Assembly: GCF_003610785.1 (NCBI RefSeq)
Contig: NZ_RAQQ01000007.1
Location: 1 to 64,000 of the forward strand
Source: Micromonospora globbae
Lineage (GTDB): Bacteria > Actinomycetota > Actinomycetes > Mycobacteriales > Micromonosporaceae
DNA: 64,000 bases
Direction: 5' to 3'
Shown: in pieces, positions 7,645 through 16,584 of the stretch
How the letters are laid out: every line of letters starts with the position of its first letter
Position numbering within the stretch: position 1 is the first letter of the stretch
Notes under the pieces: generated by a model
Told to the model about the DNA's origin: nothing
Databases searched by the model: none
What the model saw: only the letters and a program-made list of their open reading frames with translations
Program-made: the position numbers and the translations under genes

Positions 7645-8091
7645 TCAGGCGGCGCAGACCACGTCGCGGTCCCGCTCGGTGGAGCGGACGCGGGTGCTGC
7701 GCAGGGTGGCCTTCAGCGGCGAGTCCTGGCGTACGGACACCGACACGTTGCCGTCGGAGGTGACCTGGCGCACGGCCCGCTTGGCCGCCGCGGCCTCGGT
7801 GGCCGGGGCGGTGGTCGCCGGCTCGTCCTTCACCGGCACCAGCACGTTCGGCATCTGCTCGGCGAGCGCGACGGTGTCGCTCACCTCACGCAACAGCTCG
7901 GACAGGCGGGCGCCCAGGGCGTCGCAGATCGCGGCGAGCAGCTCGCTGGAGGGCTCCTTCTGGCCGCGTTCGATCTCGGAGAGGTATCCGAGGCTGACGT
8001 TGGCGGCCGTGGAGACCTCGCGCAGGGTGCGGTGCTGCCCCTGCCGGCGCGCCCGCAGTGCGTCACCGATCACCCGGCGTAGCAGGACCAT
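7645..8091 (-). CDS. clgR: ClgR-type XRE transcriptional activator
   Basis: A 148-residue protein from ATG 8091 behind GGGAGGTG. Residues about 5-65 form an XRE helix-turn-helix ([20 protein letters not shown], then [11 protein letters not shown]), the ClgR/PopR signature. ClgR activates clp protease genes, psp and other envelope-stress genes in Streptomyces, Corynebacterium and Mycobacterium. The C-terminus ends VCAA; in known ClgR proteins a terminal Ala-Ala acts as a Clp protease degron, so rapid turnover is likely. It lies between cinA and pspA, as in many actinobacteria. The region between residues 80 and 130 is poorly conserved and probably flexible. Confidence 0.9.
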   Translation of the reverse strand: MVLLRRVIGDALRARRQGQHRTLREVSTAANVSLGYLSEIERGQKEPSSELLAAICDALGARLSELLREVSDTVALAEQMPNVLVPVKDEPATTAPATEAAAAKRAVRQVTSDGNVSVSVRQDSPLKATLRSTRVRSTERDRDVVCAA

Positions 8092-8309
8092 CGCACCTCC
8101 CCCTCTCCGGCCGACTTCCTCCGCCGCGGCCCGGCCGGACGCGGCGGGCCGGCCCGGCCCCGATCAACGGAGCCTTCCCGCAACCGTACCCGTTGCCCGG
8201 CCCGTCGACATCCCGCCCCGCCCGTCGGATTCGGGCCGTCGGCCGGCGCGGCGACGGATCGGCCCGGGCCGTCGACCGGTCCGGCTGGTGGTCGACCGGG
8301 CCCGCGTCG

Positions 8310-8879
8310 TCAGAATTCCACGCCCGCCGGGGCCGGTGATCCGCCGTCGGCGTCCGCGTCGGCCGCGTCCGCCTCGTGGATCCGCTCGGCGAGCAGCCGC
8401 AGCGCCTCGATGACGGCGGCGGAGCGGACGTGGTCCCGGCCACCGTCGAGGTCGAGTTCCCGCACGGTGCTGCCGCCCGGCCCGGCCACGGCCACGTACA
8501 CCAGCCCGACCGGCTTGCCGTCCTGGGGCTCCGGGCCGGCCACACCGGTGGTGGCCAGTCCCCAGTCGGCGCCGCAGCGGCGCCGGCCGCCCTCGGCGAG
8601 CGCCACGGCCACGTCCGGGTCGACGGGCCCGCGTTCGGCCAGCAGCCCGGCCGGTACGCCGGCCAGCTCGGACTTCAGCTCGGTGGCGTAGACCACCAGG
8701 CCGCCCCGGTAGACCCCGCTCACCCCCGCGATCTCCACGATCGAGGCCGAGAGCAACCCGCCGGTGAGCGACTCGACGGTCGCCAGCGTCTCGTGCCGCT
8801 GGGACAGGCTGTGCACGACACCGGCCGCCGGGCTCCCGACCGGCCGCTGTCCGTTCGCGTCGCTCTCCACGTCCCCCAT
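8310..8879 (-). CDS. cinA: CinA C-terminal type nicotinamide-nucleotide amidohydrolase
   Basis: This 189-residue single-domain CinA starts at ATG 8879 (MGDVESDANG) behind GGGGAAGG. The family motifs are TVESLTGGLLSASIVEIAGV, YRGGLVVYATELKSELAGV and ATTGVAGPEPQDGKPVGLVY, carrying the catalytic Ser/Lys region of PncC-type deamidases that convert nicotinamide mononucleotide to nicotinic acid mononucleotide. The N-terminal MoCF domain of long CinA proteins is absent, as is usual here. It lies between pgsA and clgR, the conserved actinobacterial order. A 102-base upstream in-frame extension exists but crosses poor sequence. Confidence 0.9.
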   Translation of the reverse strand: MGDVESDANGQRPVGSPAAGVVHSLSQRHETLATVESLTGGLLSASIVEIAGVSGVYRGGLVVYATELKSELAGVPAGLLAERGPVDPDVAVALAEGGRRRCGADWGLATTGVAGPEPQDGKPVGLVYVAVAGPGGSTVRELDLDGGRDHVRSAAVIEALRLLAERIHEADAADADADGGSPAPAGVEF

Positions 8880-8919
8880 CCTTCCCCTACGGCACCGGCA
8901 ACCAATCGTGACCTCGCGC

Positions 8920-8976
8920 TGATCATGAGGTTGGCGGCGTTCTCGATCTCCGTACTCCCCGCCAACCCCATGATCA
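8920..8976. repeat. Dispersed GATCATGAGGTTG hairpin, copy 1
   Basis: TGATCATGAGGTTGGCG (8920-8936) and CGCCAACCCCATGATCA (8960-8976) form 17-bp arms with one mismatch around a 23-base loop. It lies downstream of pgsA and upstream of cinA. Related copies lie at 21881-21941 and 32996-33050. It may act as a terminator. Confidence 0.8.
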
Positions 8977-9024
8977 CCCAAGCCGGGGCGGACGCGGGGC
9001 GGCCCCGCGCGGCGCGGTGGGGCG

Positions 9025-9699
9025 TCAGGGACGGGGGCGGCGGAGGCGCAGGGCCTGCGCCACGTAGTCGAATCCGGTGGCCACGGTCACCACCACGGCG
9101 GCACCCATGATCCACGGGCCGACCGGGGCGAGCGCGGCCGGCATCGGCCAGAGGTACCAGGCGATGGCGAGGATCTGGAGCGCCGTCTTGACCTTGCCGC
9201 CGCGGCTGGCCGCGATCACGCCGTGCCGGATCACCCAGAAGCGCAGCGCCGTGATGCCCAGCTCGCGCAGCAGGATCACCGCCGTCACCCACCAGGGCAG
9301 CCGGTCGTACCAGGAGAGCAGCACCAGGGCCGCGCCGGTGAGCGCCTTGTCGGCGATCGGGTCGGCCACCTTGCCCACCGAGGTGACCAGGCCGAACCGG
9401 CGCGCGATCCAGCCGTCGACCAGGTCGGTCACCGAGGCGAGGGCGAAGATCAGACAGGCCGCCATCCGCCAGCCGGCGTGGCCGAACGCGGACACGACCA
9501 CGGTGGCCGCGAAGACCGGCACCAGCACCAGCCGCAGCGCGGTGAGCACGTTGGCCGCGTTCAGCAGCGGCACCCGGGCCACCACCTGGGCCGGCGTCGA
9601 CTCGGTCGCCCCGGTCACCGGCGCACCCCGCGCGGACGGCCGTGGCGTTCCCGGTCCCCCACCACGTGCCCTCCCCGCCTCGTCCGGGCCCGCCGTCAC
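9025..9699 (-). CDS. pgsA: CDP-diacylglycerol-glycerol-3-phosphate 3-phosphatidyltransferase
   Basis: A 224-residue integral membrane enzyme of the CDP-alcohol phosphatidyltransferase family. It makes phosphatidylglycerol phosphate from CDP-diacylglycerol and glycerol 3-phosphate. The catalytic signature D-G-x2-A-R-x8-G-x3-D-x3-D is intact (DGWIARRFG then [10 protein letters not shown]). Several hydrophobic helices follow. GTG 9699 overlaps the rimO stop (GTGA). The first 30 or so residues are low-complexity and poorly conserved, so initiation further in (near [11 protein letters not shown]) cannot be excluded. Its neighbours rimO and cinA are the usual ones. Confidence 0.9.
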   Translation of the reverse strand: MTAGPDEAGRARGGGPGTPRPSARGAPVTGATESTPAQVVARVPLLNAANVLTALRLVLVPVFAATVVVSAFGHAGWRMAACLIFALASVTDLVDGWIARRFGLVTSVGKVADPIADKALTGAALVLLSWYDRLPWWVTAVILLRELGITALRFWVIRHGVIAASRGGKVKTALQILAIAWYLWPMPAALAPVGPWIMGAAVVVTVATGFDYVAQALRLRRPRP

Positions 9700-11195
9700 C
9701 GTGCCGCGCCGGGCGCCGCCGAGATCATCTCATCCGGTACGGCGTACAGATCCACCCCTTCGGTGCCGGTCACCCGGGCGCGTACCAGGTCACCGGGGCG
9801 CAGCGCGGCGAGGTCCACCCCGCCGCCCTCGGGGGCCACGAGCGTCGTCGAGCCGTCCACCTCGGGCGCCTGGTGCGCCGCGCGGCCCTCCACGACCCCG
9901 CCGTCGACCGAGTCGACCAGGACCTCCACCGTCGAGCCGAGCCGTTCCTCGGCCCGCTGCGCGCACAGCTCGTCGGCGAGGGCGCTGAGCTTGTCGTACC
10001 GCCGCTTGATCGTCGCCGCGGAGACCTTCCCCGGCAGGCCGGCCGCCTCGGTGCCGTCCTCGTCGCTGTAGTCGAACACGCCGATCGCGTCGAGCCGCGC
10101 CTCGGTCAGGAACCGGACGAGTTCGGCGACGTCGGCGCGGGTCTCGCCGGGGAACCCGACGATGAAGTTGCTGCGGGCGCCCGCCTCGGGCGCCAGGGCC
10201 CGGGCGCTGGCCAGCAGGTCGAGGAAGCGCTCCGTGGACCCGAACCGGCGCATCCGGCGCAGCACCGGCTCGCTGGAGTGCTGGAACGACAGGTCGAAGT
10301 ACGGGGCGACGCCGGGCGTGGTGGCGATGGCCTCGACGAGGCCCGGCCGGGTCTCGGCCGGCTGGAGGTAGCTCACCCGCACCCGGACGATCCCGGCGAT
10401 CCCGGCCAGCTGCGGCAGCAGCTTCTCCAGCGCCCGCGGGTCCCCGAGATCCTTGCCGTACGAGGTGGAGTTCTCGCTGACCAGCACCAGCTCACGGACG
10501 CCGGTCTTGGCGAGCCACTCGGCCTCCGCGAGCAGCTCGTCGGGCGTACGCGAGACGAACGCCCCGCGGAAGGCGGGGATGGCGCAGAAGGCACAGCGCC
10601 GGTCGCAGCCGCTGGCCAGCTTGAGCGAGGCGACCGGACCGGTGTCCAGCCGCCTGCGCAGCACCGGCCGCAGGTGGGCCGGCGTGTGCGCGTCGGCCTC
10701 GACCGTGACGCGGGTCGGGGTGCCGTGGCCGGGCAGCGAGACGGCCGCCTCGCGCCGCTCGACCGGGGTGAGCGGGAGCAGTTCGCGCCGGTCCCGCGGG
10801 GTGTGCGCGCCGATCCGCTGGCCGGTGAGCACCGCGTCGAGGCGGGCCGCGATGTCCGGGTAGTCGTCGAAGCTCAGCACCGCCTGCGCCTCGGGCAGGC
10901 TCTCGGCCAGCTCCCGCCCGTACCGCTCGGCCATGCAGCCGGCCGCCACCACCTTGGCGCCGGTGTCGGCGGCGGCGAGCAGGGTCTGGATCGAGTCCTG
11001 CTTGGCCTTCTCCACGAAGCCGCAGGTGTTGACGATCACCACGTCGGCGCCCTCGCCGTCGGTGCTGACCTGCCAGCCCTCGGCGTGCAGGCGGGCGGCG
11101 AGTTCCTCCGAGTCGACCTCGTTACGGGCGCAACCCAGGGTCAGCAGGGCGACACGGCGGCCTTCGGCGGAAGAAGGGGAGGTGGCAGACACCAT
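9696..11195 (-). CDS. rimO: Ribosomal protein S12 methylthiotransferase RimO
   Basis: A 499-residue radical-SAM methylthiotransferase that modifies Asp88 of ribosomal protein S12. The N-terminal UPF0004 domain has the three cysteines of the auxiliary cluster ([35 protein letters not shown]). The radical-SAM motif CDRRCAFC puts its cysteines at about 197, 201 and 204. A TRAM domain ends the protein. An insertion-like region of about 50 residues precedes the radical-SAM core, as in other actinobacterial RimO. I chose ATG 11195 (MVSATSPS); an upstream ATG at 11231 adds 12 basic residues. The gene is coupled to pgsA. Confidence 0.92.
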   Translation of the reverse strand: MVSATSPSSAEGRRVALLTLGCARNEVDSEELAARLHAEGWQVSTDGEGADVVIVNTCGFVEKAKQDSIQTLLAAADTGAKVVAAGCMAERYGRELAESLPEAQAVLSFDDYPDIAARLDAVLTGQRIGAHTPRDRRELLPLTPVERREAAVSLPGHGTPTRVTVEADAHTPAHLRPVLRRRLDTGPVASLKLASGCDRRCAFCAIPAFRGAFVSRTPDELLAEAEWLAKTGVRELVLVSENSTSYGKDLGDPRALEKLLPQLAGIAGIVRVRVSYLQPAETRPGLVEAIATTPGVAPYFDLSFQHSSEPVLRRMRRFGSTERFLDLLASARALAPEAGARSNFIVGFPGETRADVAELVRFLTEARLDAIGVFDYSDEDGTEAAGLPGKVSAATIKRRYDKLSALADELCAQRAEERLGSTVEVLVDSVDGGVVEGRAAHQAPEVDGSTTLVAPEGGGVDLAALRPGDLVRARVTGTEGVDLYAVPDEMISAAPGAAR

Positions 11196-11280
11196 CCGAG
11201 GGTACCGGGCCGCGCCGCGCCCCTTACGCACGGCGGCCCCTCCGGCGGGCCGGTGCGCCGCGGGGAACGGGCCGGGCGGG

Positions 11281-12204
11281 TCAGACCACGGTCGCGGAGA
11301 CGCGGACCAGGCGGTCGAGCAGGAAGACCTCGGTGCCGGCGAGGCCGACCGAGCAGAAGACGGAGATCTGCTCGGGGCTGGTGCGCCCGGGAACGGCGCC
11401 GGCGAGCACCGCCCCGAGGTCGCGCAGCCGATCGGCGTACGGGGGTTCCGCGGCCAGCATCGGCGGGGTGTACGCGCACGCCTGGGCCGGCGAGTCGGTG
11501 ACGAGGACGTCCGCCGCCGCGAGCAGGTCCGGGCCGAACTCGGCGCGGTCCCGCTGCTTGAAGCCCACCGTGTTCACGTGGGTGCCCGGAGCGAGGTCGG
11601 CGGCGTCGAGCACCGGGGTGGGGCTCGTGGTGGCGAGCACCACCACGTCCCGGCCGGCCACCGCGGCGGCGGGCTCGTCCACGGCCCGCGCCGGGATGCC
11701 CAGCTCGTCGCGGACCCGCGCGGCGAACGTCTCCCTCCGGGCGGCCGAGCGGCTGTGCACGGTCACCTCGCGCAGCGGGCGCACGGCGGCGGCGGCCCAC
11801 ACCTGCGTCCATGCCTGCCGTCCGGACCCGATCACGCCGAGGGTCGCGGCGTCCGGCCGCGCCATCGCGTCCACCGCCACGCCGCCCAGCCCACCGGTAC
11901 GCCGGGAACCCAGTTCCTCGCCGACGGCGATCGCCCGGACCGCTCCGGTCCGGGCGTCGTGCAGCACCACGAGCTGCTCCGCCTCCGGGTGGCCGAACGT
12001 GTCGTACGAGCGGAAGCCGTACCACTCGCCCGTGAGGTGCCCGGCGGTGAGCACCATCCGCCCCCCTTGCAGCGGCGCCGAGGCCCGTGGTGGCGCGACC
12101 AGCCGGCCCTCGTACGCGGCCAGCAGGGCGGCGCGCATGGCATCGACGGTGGTGGCGGCGTCCAGTGCGGCGGACACGTCGGCGTCGGAGAGGAGCAGGG
12201 TCAT
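11281..12204 (-). CDS. Ornithine cyclodeaminase / mu-crystallin family protein
   Basis: A 307-residue protein of the ornithine cyclodeaminase/mu-crystallin superfamily. The Rossmann motif [13 protein letters not shown] near residue 120 binds NAD(P), and the characteristic [19 protein letters not shown] follows. Members deaminate ornithine to proline, reduce cyclic imines or form alanine; the substrate cannot be told from sequence. I chose ATG 12204 because GGGGG lies just upstream; ATG 12213 adds three residues. It is separated from rimO by 85 bases and lies divergent from the guanidine riboswitch and exporter. Confidence 0.85.
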   Translation of the reverse strand: MTLLLSDADVSAALDAATTVDAMRAALLAAYEGRLVAPPRASAPLQGGRMVLTAGHLTGEWYGFRSYDTFGHPEAEQLVVLHDARTGAVRAIAVGEELGSRRTGGLGGVAVDAMARPDAATLGVIGSGRQAWTQVWAAAAVRPLREVTVHSRSAARRETFAARVRDELGIPARAVDEPAAAVAGRDVVVLATTSPTPVLDAADLAPGTHVNTVGFKQRDRAEFGPDLLAAADVLVTDSPAQACAYTPPMLAAEPPYADRLRDLGAVLAGAVPGRTSPEQISVFCSVGLAGTEVFLLDRLVRVSATVV

Positions 12205-12345
12205 GGCCCCCATACTGCAAGTTGAAGTGAGGTTCAGGTCAATGCGCGGTGGTCCGGTTCACCTCCGCGTCCCTCCGTACGCGGTCACCGCCGACCGGCC
12301 GGCCGGTGGTGCTACCGTCGGCTGCGGTGGCCCCCGTCGGCCACC

Positions 12346-12386
12346 CCGGACGAGCGGTGGGCGTACCCGGTCAGGCGAAGACGCCC
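12346..12386 (+). promoter_or_regulatory. Guanidine-III (ykkC-III) riboswitch
   Basis: The run contains CCGGACGAG at 12346-12354, GGGCGTACCCGGTCAGG at 12359-12375 and ACGCCC at 12381-12386. It fits the guanidine-III consensus (CCGGACGAGG, then a stem, then CCGGUCAGG in the loop). GGGCGT pairs with ACGCCC. The first CCGG can pair with the loop CCGG at 12367-12370 to form the ligand-binding pseudoknot. It lies 65 bases before an SMR exporter of the Gdx type, the usual target gene for free-guanidine sensing. Binding probably exposes the ribosome site of that gene. Confidence 0.85.
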
Positions 12387-12451
12387 CGACGTGTGATGAC
12401 CGACTCGTCCCGGCCCCCGGTGGTCCGGGCTCGTGTGCAGAGGTGACGGCG

Positions 12452-12766
12452 ATGGCCTGGATCGTGTTGGTGCTCTCCGGACTGCTCGAGACGGCGTGGG
12501 CCGTCTCCCTCGACCGCAGCCAGGGATTCAGCCGGCCGCTGCCGTCGCTGGTGTTCGCCGTGACGCTGGTGCTCAGCATGGCCGGCCTGGCGTACGCGCT
12601 GCGGCAGATCCCGGTCGGCACCGGGTACGCGGTCTGGGTCGGCATCGGCGCCGTGGGCACGGCCCTGGTGGGGATGCTCGCGCTGAACGAGTCGACCAGC
12701 CTGCCCCGGATCGCGTGCCTGTTCCTCGTGATCGCCGGAGTCGTCGGGCTGAAGTTCTTCCACTGA
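12452..12766 (+). CDS. gdx: Guanidinium exporter of the SMR family (Gdx/SugE)
   Basis: A 104-residue, four-helix small multidrug resistance protein starting MAWIVLVLSGLLETAWAVSL. The essential glutamate of helix 1 sits in the LLETAW motif. The PVGTGYAVWVGIGAVGTAL stretch is typical of the SugE/Gdx subgroup rather than the EmrE drug exporters. Gdx dimers exchange guanidinium for protons. The guanidine-III riboswitch upstream supports this substrate. ATG 12452 follows AGAGGTGACGGCG. Not obviously co-transcribed with the small membrane protein 98 bases downstream. Confidence 0.93.
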   Translation: MAWIVLVLSGLLETAWAVSLDRSQGFSRPLPSLVFAVTLVLSMAGLAYALRQIPVGTGYAVWVGIGAVGTALVGMLALNESTSLPRIACLFLVIAGVVGLKFFH

Positions 12767-12864
12767 GCCCGCTGGGGCGGGTGACCGGTATCGACCCGGA
12801 TGCGTACGCGACGACCGGAACGGGTAGTGACCGACCGTCACTGGCTCTCACCCTGGAGGACGTC

Positions 12865-13107
12865 ATGGCCGACATTCCCACCGCCCGCCCGCGCAGCAGT
12901 GCCGCCCGCGTCTGCACGATCCTGGGCTTCGTCTTCGCAGTCCTCGCGCTCTTCCTCTCGCCGCTGATCTTCGGCGTGCTCGGTGTCATCCTCGGCGTCG
13001 TCGGCGCCGTCCTCGGCGACAAGCCGCTCGGCTGGTACGCGGCCGCCGCCAGCGTGGTCGGCGCCATCCTCGGCGCGCTGCTCACGGCCGCCATCCTCAA
13101 CAGCTGA
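12865..13107 (+). CDS. Small two- or three-helix membrane protein
   Basis: Eighty residues from ATG 12865 behind TGGAGGACGTC, a good ribosome site. A short polar N-terminus (MADIPTARPRSS) is followed by closely spaced hydrophobic helices rich in Gly and Val (ILGFVFAVLALFLSPLIFG, VLGVILGVVGAVLG) and a final helix VVGAILGALLTAAILNS. This looks like the DUF4190-type small membrane proteins of actinobacteria. Function unknown. A bidirectional terminator follows. Confidence 0.8.
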   Translation: MADIPTARPRSSAARVCTILGFVFAVLALFLSPLIFGVLGVILGVVGAVLGDKPLGWYAAAASVVGAILGALLTAAILNS

Positions 13108-13115
13108 CGCCGCGA

Positions 13116-13145
13116 CCGGGCCCGCCGCGACCCCGGCGGGCCCGG
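13116..13145. terminator. Hairpin between convergent genes
   Basis: CCGGGCCCGCCG (13116-13127) and CGGCGGGCCCGG (13134-13145) are perfect 12-bp arms around six bases, placed between the stops of the small membrane protein and the VOC gene. No T-run follows, as is common in high-GC actinobacteria. Confidence 0.7.
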
Positions 13146-13161
13146 CTCGCGGGGCGTGCGC

Positions 13162-13542
13162 TCAACCCCGGTCGGCCACCAGCACCCGGTTGCCGTCCGG
13201 GTCGAGGACGACCGCCATCCGCTCCCCCCACGGCTGCGTCACCGGCTCGGCCACCACCGGCACACCGGCCGCCCGCAGCCGCTCCACGGCGTCGGCGCAG
13301 TCGGCCACGTACACCCAGAGCGCCACCCGCTCGTTCGCCAGCGGCCCCGACTCCTCCTGGCGGCCGATGCCGAGCTGGCCGGCGCCCACCCGCAGCCCGA
13401 CGTACGCCGGCTCCCCGGCCTCCGGGAACCGGTAGGTCACCGTGCCGCCCAGCAGGTCCCGGTAGAAGGCGAGCGCCGCCGGCAGGTCGGCGGTCGTGAG
13501 GATGGGGAACAGCTCCTCGGTCAGCGGGGCGGCGTCAGTCAT
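13162..13542 (-). CDS. VOC (glyoxalase/bleomycin-resistance) superfamily protein
   Basis: A 126-residue VOC-fold protein with the typical opening PILTTADLPAALAFYRDLLG and close VVLDPDGNRVLVAD. One module per chain, expected to dimerise. Members include glyoxalases, dioxygenases and antibiotic-binding proteins; no substrate can be assigned. ATG 13542 overlaps the end of ftsK by eight bases, so it is translated from the ftsK transcript. Confidence 0.85.
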   Translation of the reverse strand: MTDAAPLTEELFPILTTADLPAALAFYRDLLGGTVTYRFPEAGEPAYVGLRVGAGQLGIGRQEESGPLANERVALWVYVADCADAVERLRAAGVPVVAEPVTQPWGERMAVVLDPDGNRVLVADRG

Positions 13543-15991
13543 CGCCGCCCCGGATGCCCGCGAGGACCTCCTCCAGCTCGTCCGGCTTGACCAGCACGTC
13601 GCGGGCCTTCGAGCCCTCGGACGGGCCGACCACGCCCCGCGTCTCCATGAGGTCCATGAGCCGGCCGGCCTTCGCGAAGCCCACCCGCAGTTTCCGCTGG
13701 AGCATCGAGGTGGAACCGAACTGCGAGGTGACCACCAGCTCGACCGCCTGGAGCAGCAGGTCCAGGTCGTCGCCGATGTCCTCGTCGATCTTCTTCTTGC
13801 TCTCCTGCGCGACGGTCAGCACGTCCGGGCGGAACTCCGGCTCGCGCTGGTCCTTGCAGAACTTCACCACGTCGGCGATCTCGCGCTCGGTCACCCAGGC
13901 GCCCTGGATCCGGATCGGCTTCGACGCGCCCATCGGCAGGAAGAGCCCGTCGCCGCGGCCGAGCAGCTTCTCGGCGCCCGGCTGGTCGAGGATGACCCGC
14001 GAGTCGGCCAGCGACGACGTGGCGAACGCGAGCCGGGACGGCACGTTCGCCTTGATCAGACCGGTCACCACGTCGACCGAGGGACGCTGGGTGGCGAGCA
14101 CCAGGTGGATGCCGGCGGCACGGGCGAGCTGCGTGATGCGGACGATCGAGTCCTCCACGTCGCGCGGGGCGACCATCATGAGGTCGGCCAGCTCGTCGAC
14201 GATGACCAGCAGGTACGGGTACGGCCGCAGCTCCCGCTCGCTGCCCGGCGGCGCCTTGATCTCGCCGTTGCGCACCTTGCGGTTGAAGTCGTCGATGTGC
14301 CGGACCCCGTTCGCGGCGAGGTCGTCGTAGCGCATGTCCATCTCGCGGACGACCCACTCCAGCGAGTCGGCCGCCTTCTTCGCGTTCGTCACGATCGGCG
14401 TGACCAGGTGCGGGATGCCCTCGTAGCCGGTCATCTCGACCCGCTTCGGGTCGATCAGCAGCAGCCGCACCTCGTCCGGGGTGGCCCGCGTCAGGATCGA
14501 GACGAGCAGCGAGTTGAGGCAGCTCGACTTGCCGGCGCCCGTGGCGCCCGCGATGAGGATGTGCGGCATCTTCGCGAGGTTGGCCACCACGTAGCCGCCC
14601 TCGATGTCCTTGCCGAGCGCCACGACCATCGGGTGGTGGTCGCTGGTGGCGGCACGGGAGCGCAGCACGTCGCCGAGGGCGACGTTCTCCGGGTCGGCGT
14701 TGGGGATCTCCACGCCGACCGCGCTCTTGCCGGGGATCGGGCTGAGGATCCGCACGTCCGGCGACTTGACCGCGTACGCGATGTTGCGGGACAGCTGGGT
14801 GATCCGCTCGACCTTGACGCCCGGACCCAGCTCCACCTCGTAGCGGGTGACCGTCGGGCCGCGGGTGAAGCCGGTGACGGCGGCGTCCACGTCGAACTGC
14901 TCGAAGACCCCGGTGAGGGCGGCGATCACCTCGTCGTTGGCCTTGCTCCGCTTCTTCGGCGCCGCGCCGCTGCTCAGCAGGTTGGCCGGGGGGAGCGTGT
15001 AGTCGCCCGCCAGGCCGGTCAGCGCGAGCTGCTCGGCCCGGGTGGGCAGCGGCGAGTGCTCCGGCGGCTCCACCGGCTTGCGGCTCACCGGCACCTTCGT
15101 GGGCGGCGTACGCGTCAGCACGAGGGTGTCCTGCAGGTCGGCGCCGTCGAGGTCGTCCTCGAACGCCTCGGGGTCGACCGGCGGGGGCGTCCGCTTCGCC
15201 GGGCGCTTCCGCGCCGGCTTCGCCGGGGCCTCCTCGGCCTCGTCCTGGGTGGACGGTGGGGCGACGAGTGATCCGGCGAGGAGGCCGAGCCGCTCGGGGA
15301 TCTTGTTGATCGGGGTGGCGGTGACCACCAGCAGGCCGAACAGGAGCAGCAGGATCAGCAGCGGCATGGCGACCCAGGCCGTGACCGCGCGTTCCAGCAG
15401 GCTGCCGATCGCGGCGCCGAGCAGCCCGCCCGCGTAGTCGCGCTGGACCGGGTCGACCGGGTTCTGCCCGATGTGGAGCATCGCGGCGGTGGCCACCAGC
15501 ATGGAGCCCCAGCCGACCAGCCCCCGGCCCCGGTGCTCCGGGTCGGCGGGCTGGCGCATGAGCCGCCACGCGCCGATCCCCAGCAGCACCGGCACCACCA
15601 CCGCGATGGCGCCGAGGAAGAGCCGGACCGAGTCGGCCAGCCGGTGGCCGACCGGGCCGGCGCCGGAGAACCAGATCCCCACGGCGCTCAGCAGGGCCAG
15701 GCCGAACAGCAGCAGGCCGGCGCCGTCGCGGCGGTGCTCCGGGTCCAGTTCGCGCGCCGAGGCCGCCTGCCGCCCGGCCGCCCGCACGGCCCACCCCACG
15801 CCGTGCGCCAGGCCCATCCACAGGGCGCCGACCGCGCGTCCGGCGTAGACGGCGGGGCCCGGACGGGCGGGTCGGGTGCGGCGCCGGACCGGCGCCCGTG
15901 TCTTCTTCGCCGGCTGGCGGGCGCGGCTGTTCGTCGCACCGCGCGGCGACGCGCCGCGCCGCCGGCTCGCCTGAGAGGTACGGCCCGCCAT
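13535..15991 (-). CDS. ftsK: DNA translocase FtsK/SpoIIIE
   Basis: An 818-residue FtsK. It has a basic N-terminus (RRRGASPRG, AKKTRAPVRRRTR), four membrane helices at about 75-250, an acidic/proline linker (260-320), and the alpha-beta motor domain with Walker A GATGAGKSS and Walker B LLIDPKR. It ends with the gamma winged-helix domain that reads chromosome-orienting KOPS sequences (STSMLQRKLRVGFAKAGRLMD). It pumps chromosome ends through division or sporulation septa. The linker is short compared with E. coli FtsK and normal for actinobacteria. Start ATG 15991. The VOC gene overlaps its 3' end. Confidence 0.95.
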   Translation of the reverse strand: MAGRTSQASRRRGASPRGATNSRARQPAKKTRAPVRRRTRPARPGPAVYAGRAVGALWMGLAHGVGWAVRAAGRQAASARELDPEHRRDGAGLLLFGLALLSAVGIWFSGAGPVGHRLADSVRLFLGAIAVVVPVLLGIGAWRLMRQPADPEHRGRGLVGWGSMLVATAAMLHIGQNPVDPVQRDYAGGLLGAAIGSLLERAVTAWVAMPLLILLLLFGLLVVTATPINKIPERLGLLAGSLVAPPSTQDEAEEAPAKPARKRPAKRTPPPVDPEAFEDDLDGADLQDTLVLTRTPPTKVPVSRKPVEPPEHSPLPTRAEQLALTGLAGDYTLPPANLLSSGAAPKKRSKANDEVIAALTGVFEQFDVDAAVTGFTRGPTVTRYEVELGPGVKVERITQLSRNIAYAVKSPDVRILSPIPGKSAVGVEIPNADPENVALGDVLRSRAATSDHHPMVVALGKDIEGGYVVANLAKMPHILIAGATGAGKSSCLNSLLVSILTRATPDEVRLLLIDPKRVEMTGYEGIPHLVTPIVTNAKKAADSLEWVVREMDMRYDDLAANGVRHIDDFNRKVRNGEIKAPPGSERELRPYPYLLVIVDELADLMMVAPRDVEDSIVRITQLARAAGIHLVLATQRPSVDVVTGLIKANVPSRLAFATSSLADSRVILDQPGAEKLLGRGDGLFLPMGASKPIRIQGAWVTEREIADVVKFCKDQREPEFRPDVLTVAQESKKKIDEDIGDDLDLLLQAVELVVTSQFGSTSMLQRKLRVGFAKAGRLMDLMETRGVVGPSEGSKARDVLVKPDELEEVLAGIRGGDD

Positions 15992-16104
15992 AGCATCACC
16001 GTAACGGCGGGACCCGGTGGATCGCCGCTTTTCCGGGTCGTGTCCGCGCGTCGCAGCGCGTGCTCCGCCGCATGCCGTGATATCTGCCTCAGAAGGGATG
16101 CCCG

Positions 16105-16584
16105 ATGGCGTCGCCGGGATTCGAGGACGGTCCGGACGACCCCCTGGCCGGGCATCCCCGACGACTGCGACCGCTGACCGCCGACCTCGTCGCCGCGGTG
16201 CTGGGCACGCGGGGACACACGGTGACCACCGACGCCGACGGCGACCTCGTGGGCCGCTGGGACGACACGGTGATCTGGTTCCTGCGGCTCGGCGAGTACG
16301 GCGAGCTGCTCCAGGTCCGCGCCATGGCCGCCCCGCTCTTCCCCATCGAGCAGGTCCCGGCGCTGCACGCCTTCTGCAACGCGTGGAACCACGACCACCT
16401 CTGGCCGAAGGCGTTCGTCCACGTCGACGACGACGGGCGGGCGCGGGTCTGCGGCGAGGTGATCGCCGACCTGGAGCGCGGGGTCACCCCGCACCAGCTC
16501 GACCAGCTGCTCGACCGCGGCATCGCCACCGGCTGCCGGCTCGCCGCCGCGGTGGAGCGGCTTCCCGGCGGGGCCCTGCCGTGA
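16105..16584 (+). CDS. YbjN-domain protein
   Basis: A 159-residue protein made almost entirely of one YbjN (sensory transduction/type III chaperone-like) domain. Recognisable segments are GRWDDTVIWFLRLGEYGELLQVRA, written here as GRWDDTVIWF and GEYGELLQVR, and the signature FCNAWNHDHLWPKAFV. Family members fold like secretion chaperones and are linked to stress and motility; their partners are unknown. ATG 16105 follows AGAAGGG. The stop overlaps the start of a second gene with a homologous C-terminal domain, so the two are co-translated. Confidence 0.8.
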   Translation: MASPGFEDGPDDPLAGHPRRLRPLTADLVAAVLGTRGHTVTTDADGDLVGRWDDTVIWFLRLGEYGELLQVRAMAAPLFPIEQVPALHAFCNAWNHDHLWPKAFVHVDDDGRARVCGEVIADLERGVTPHQLDQLLDRGIATGCRLAAAVERLPGGALP

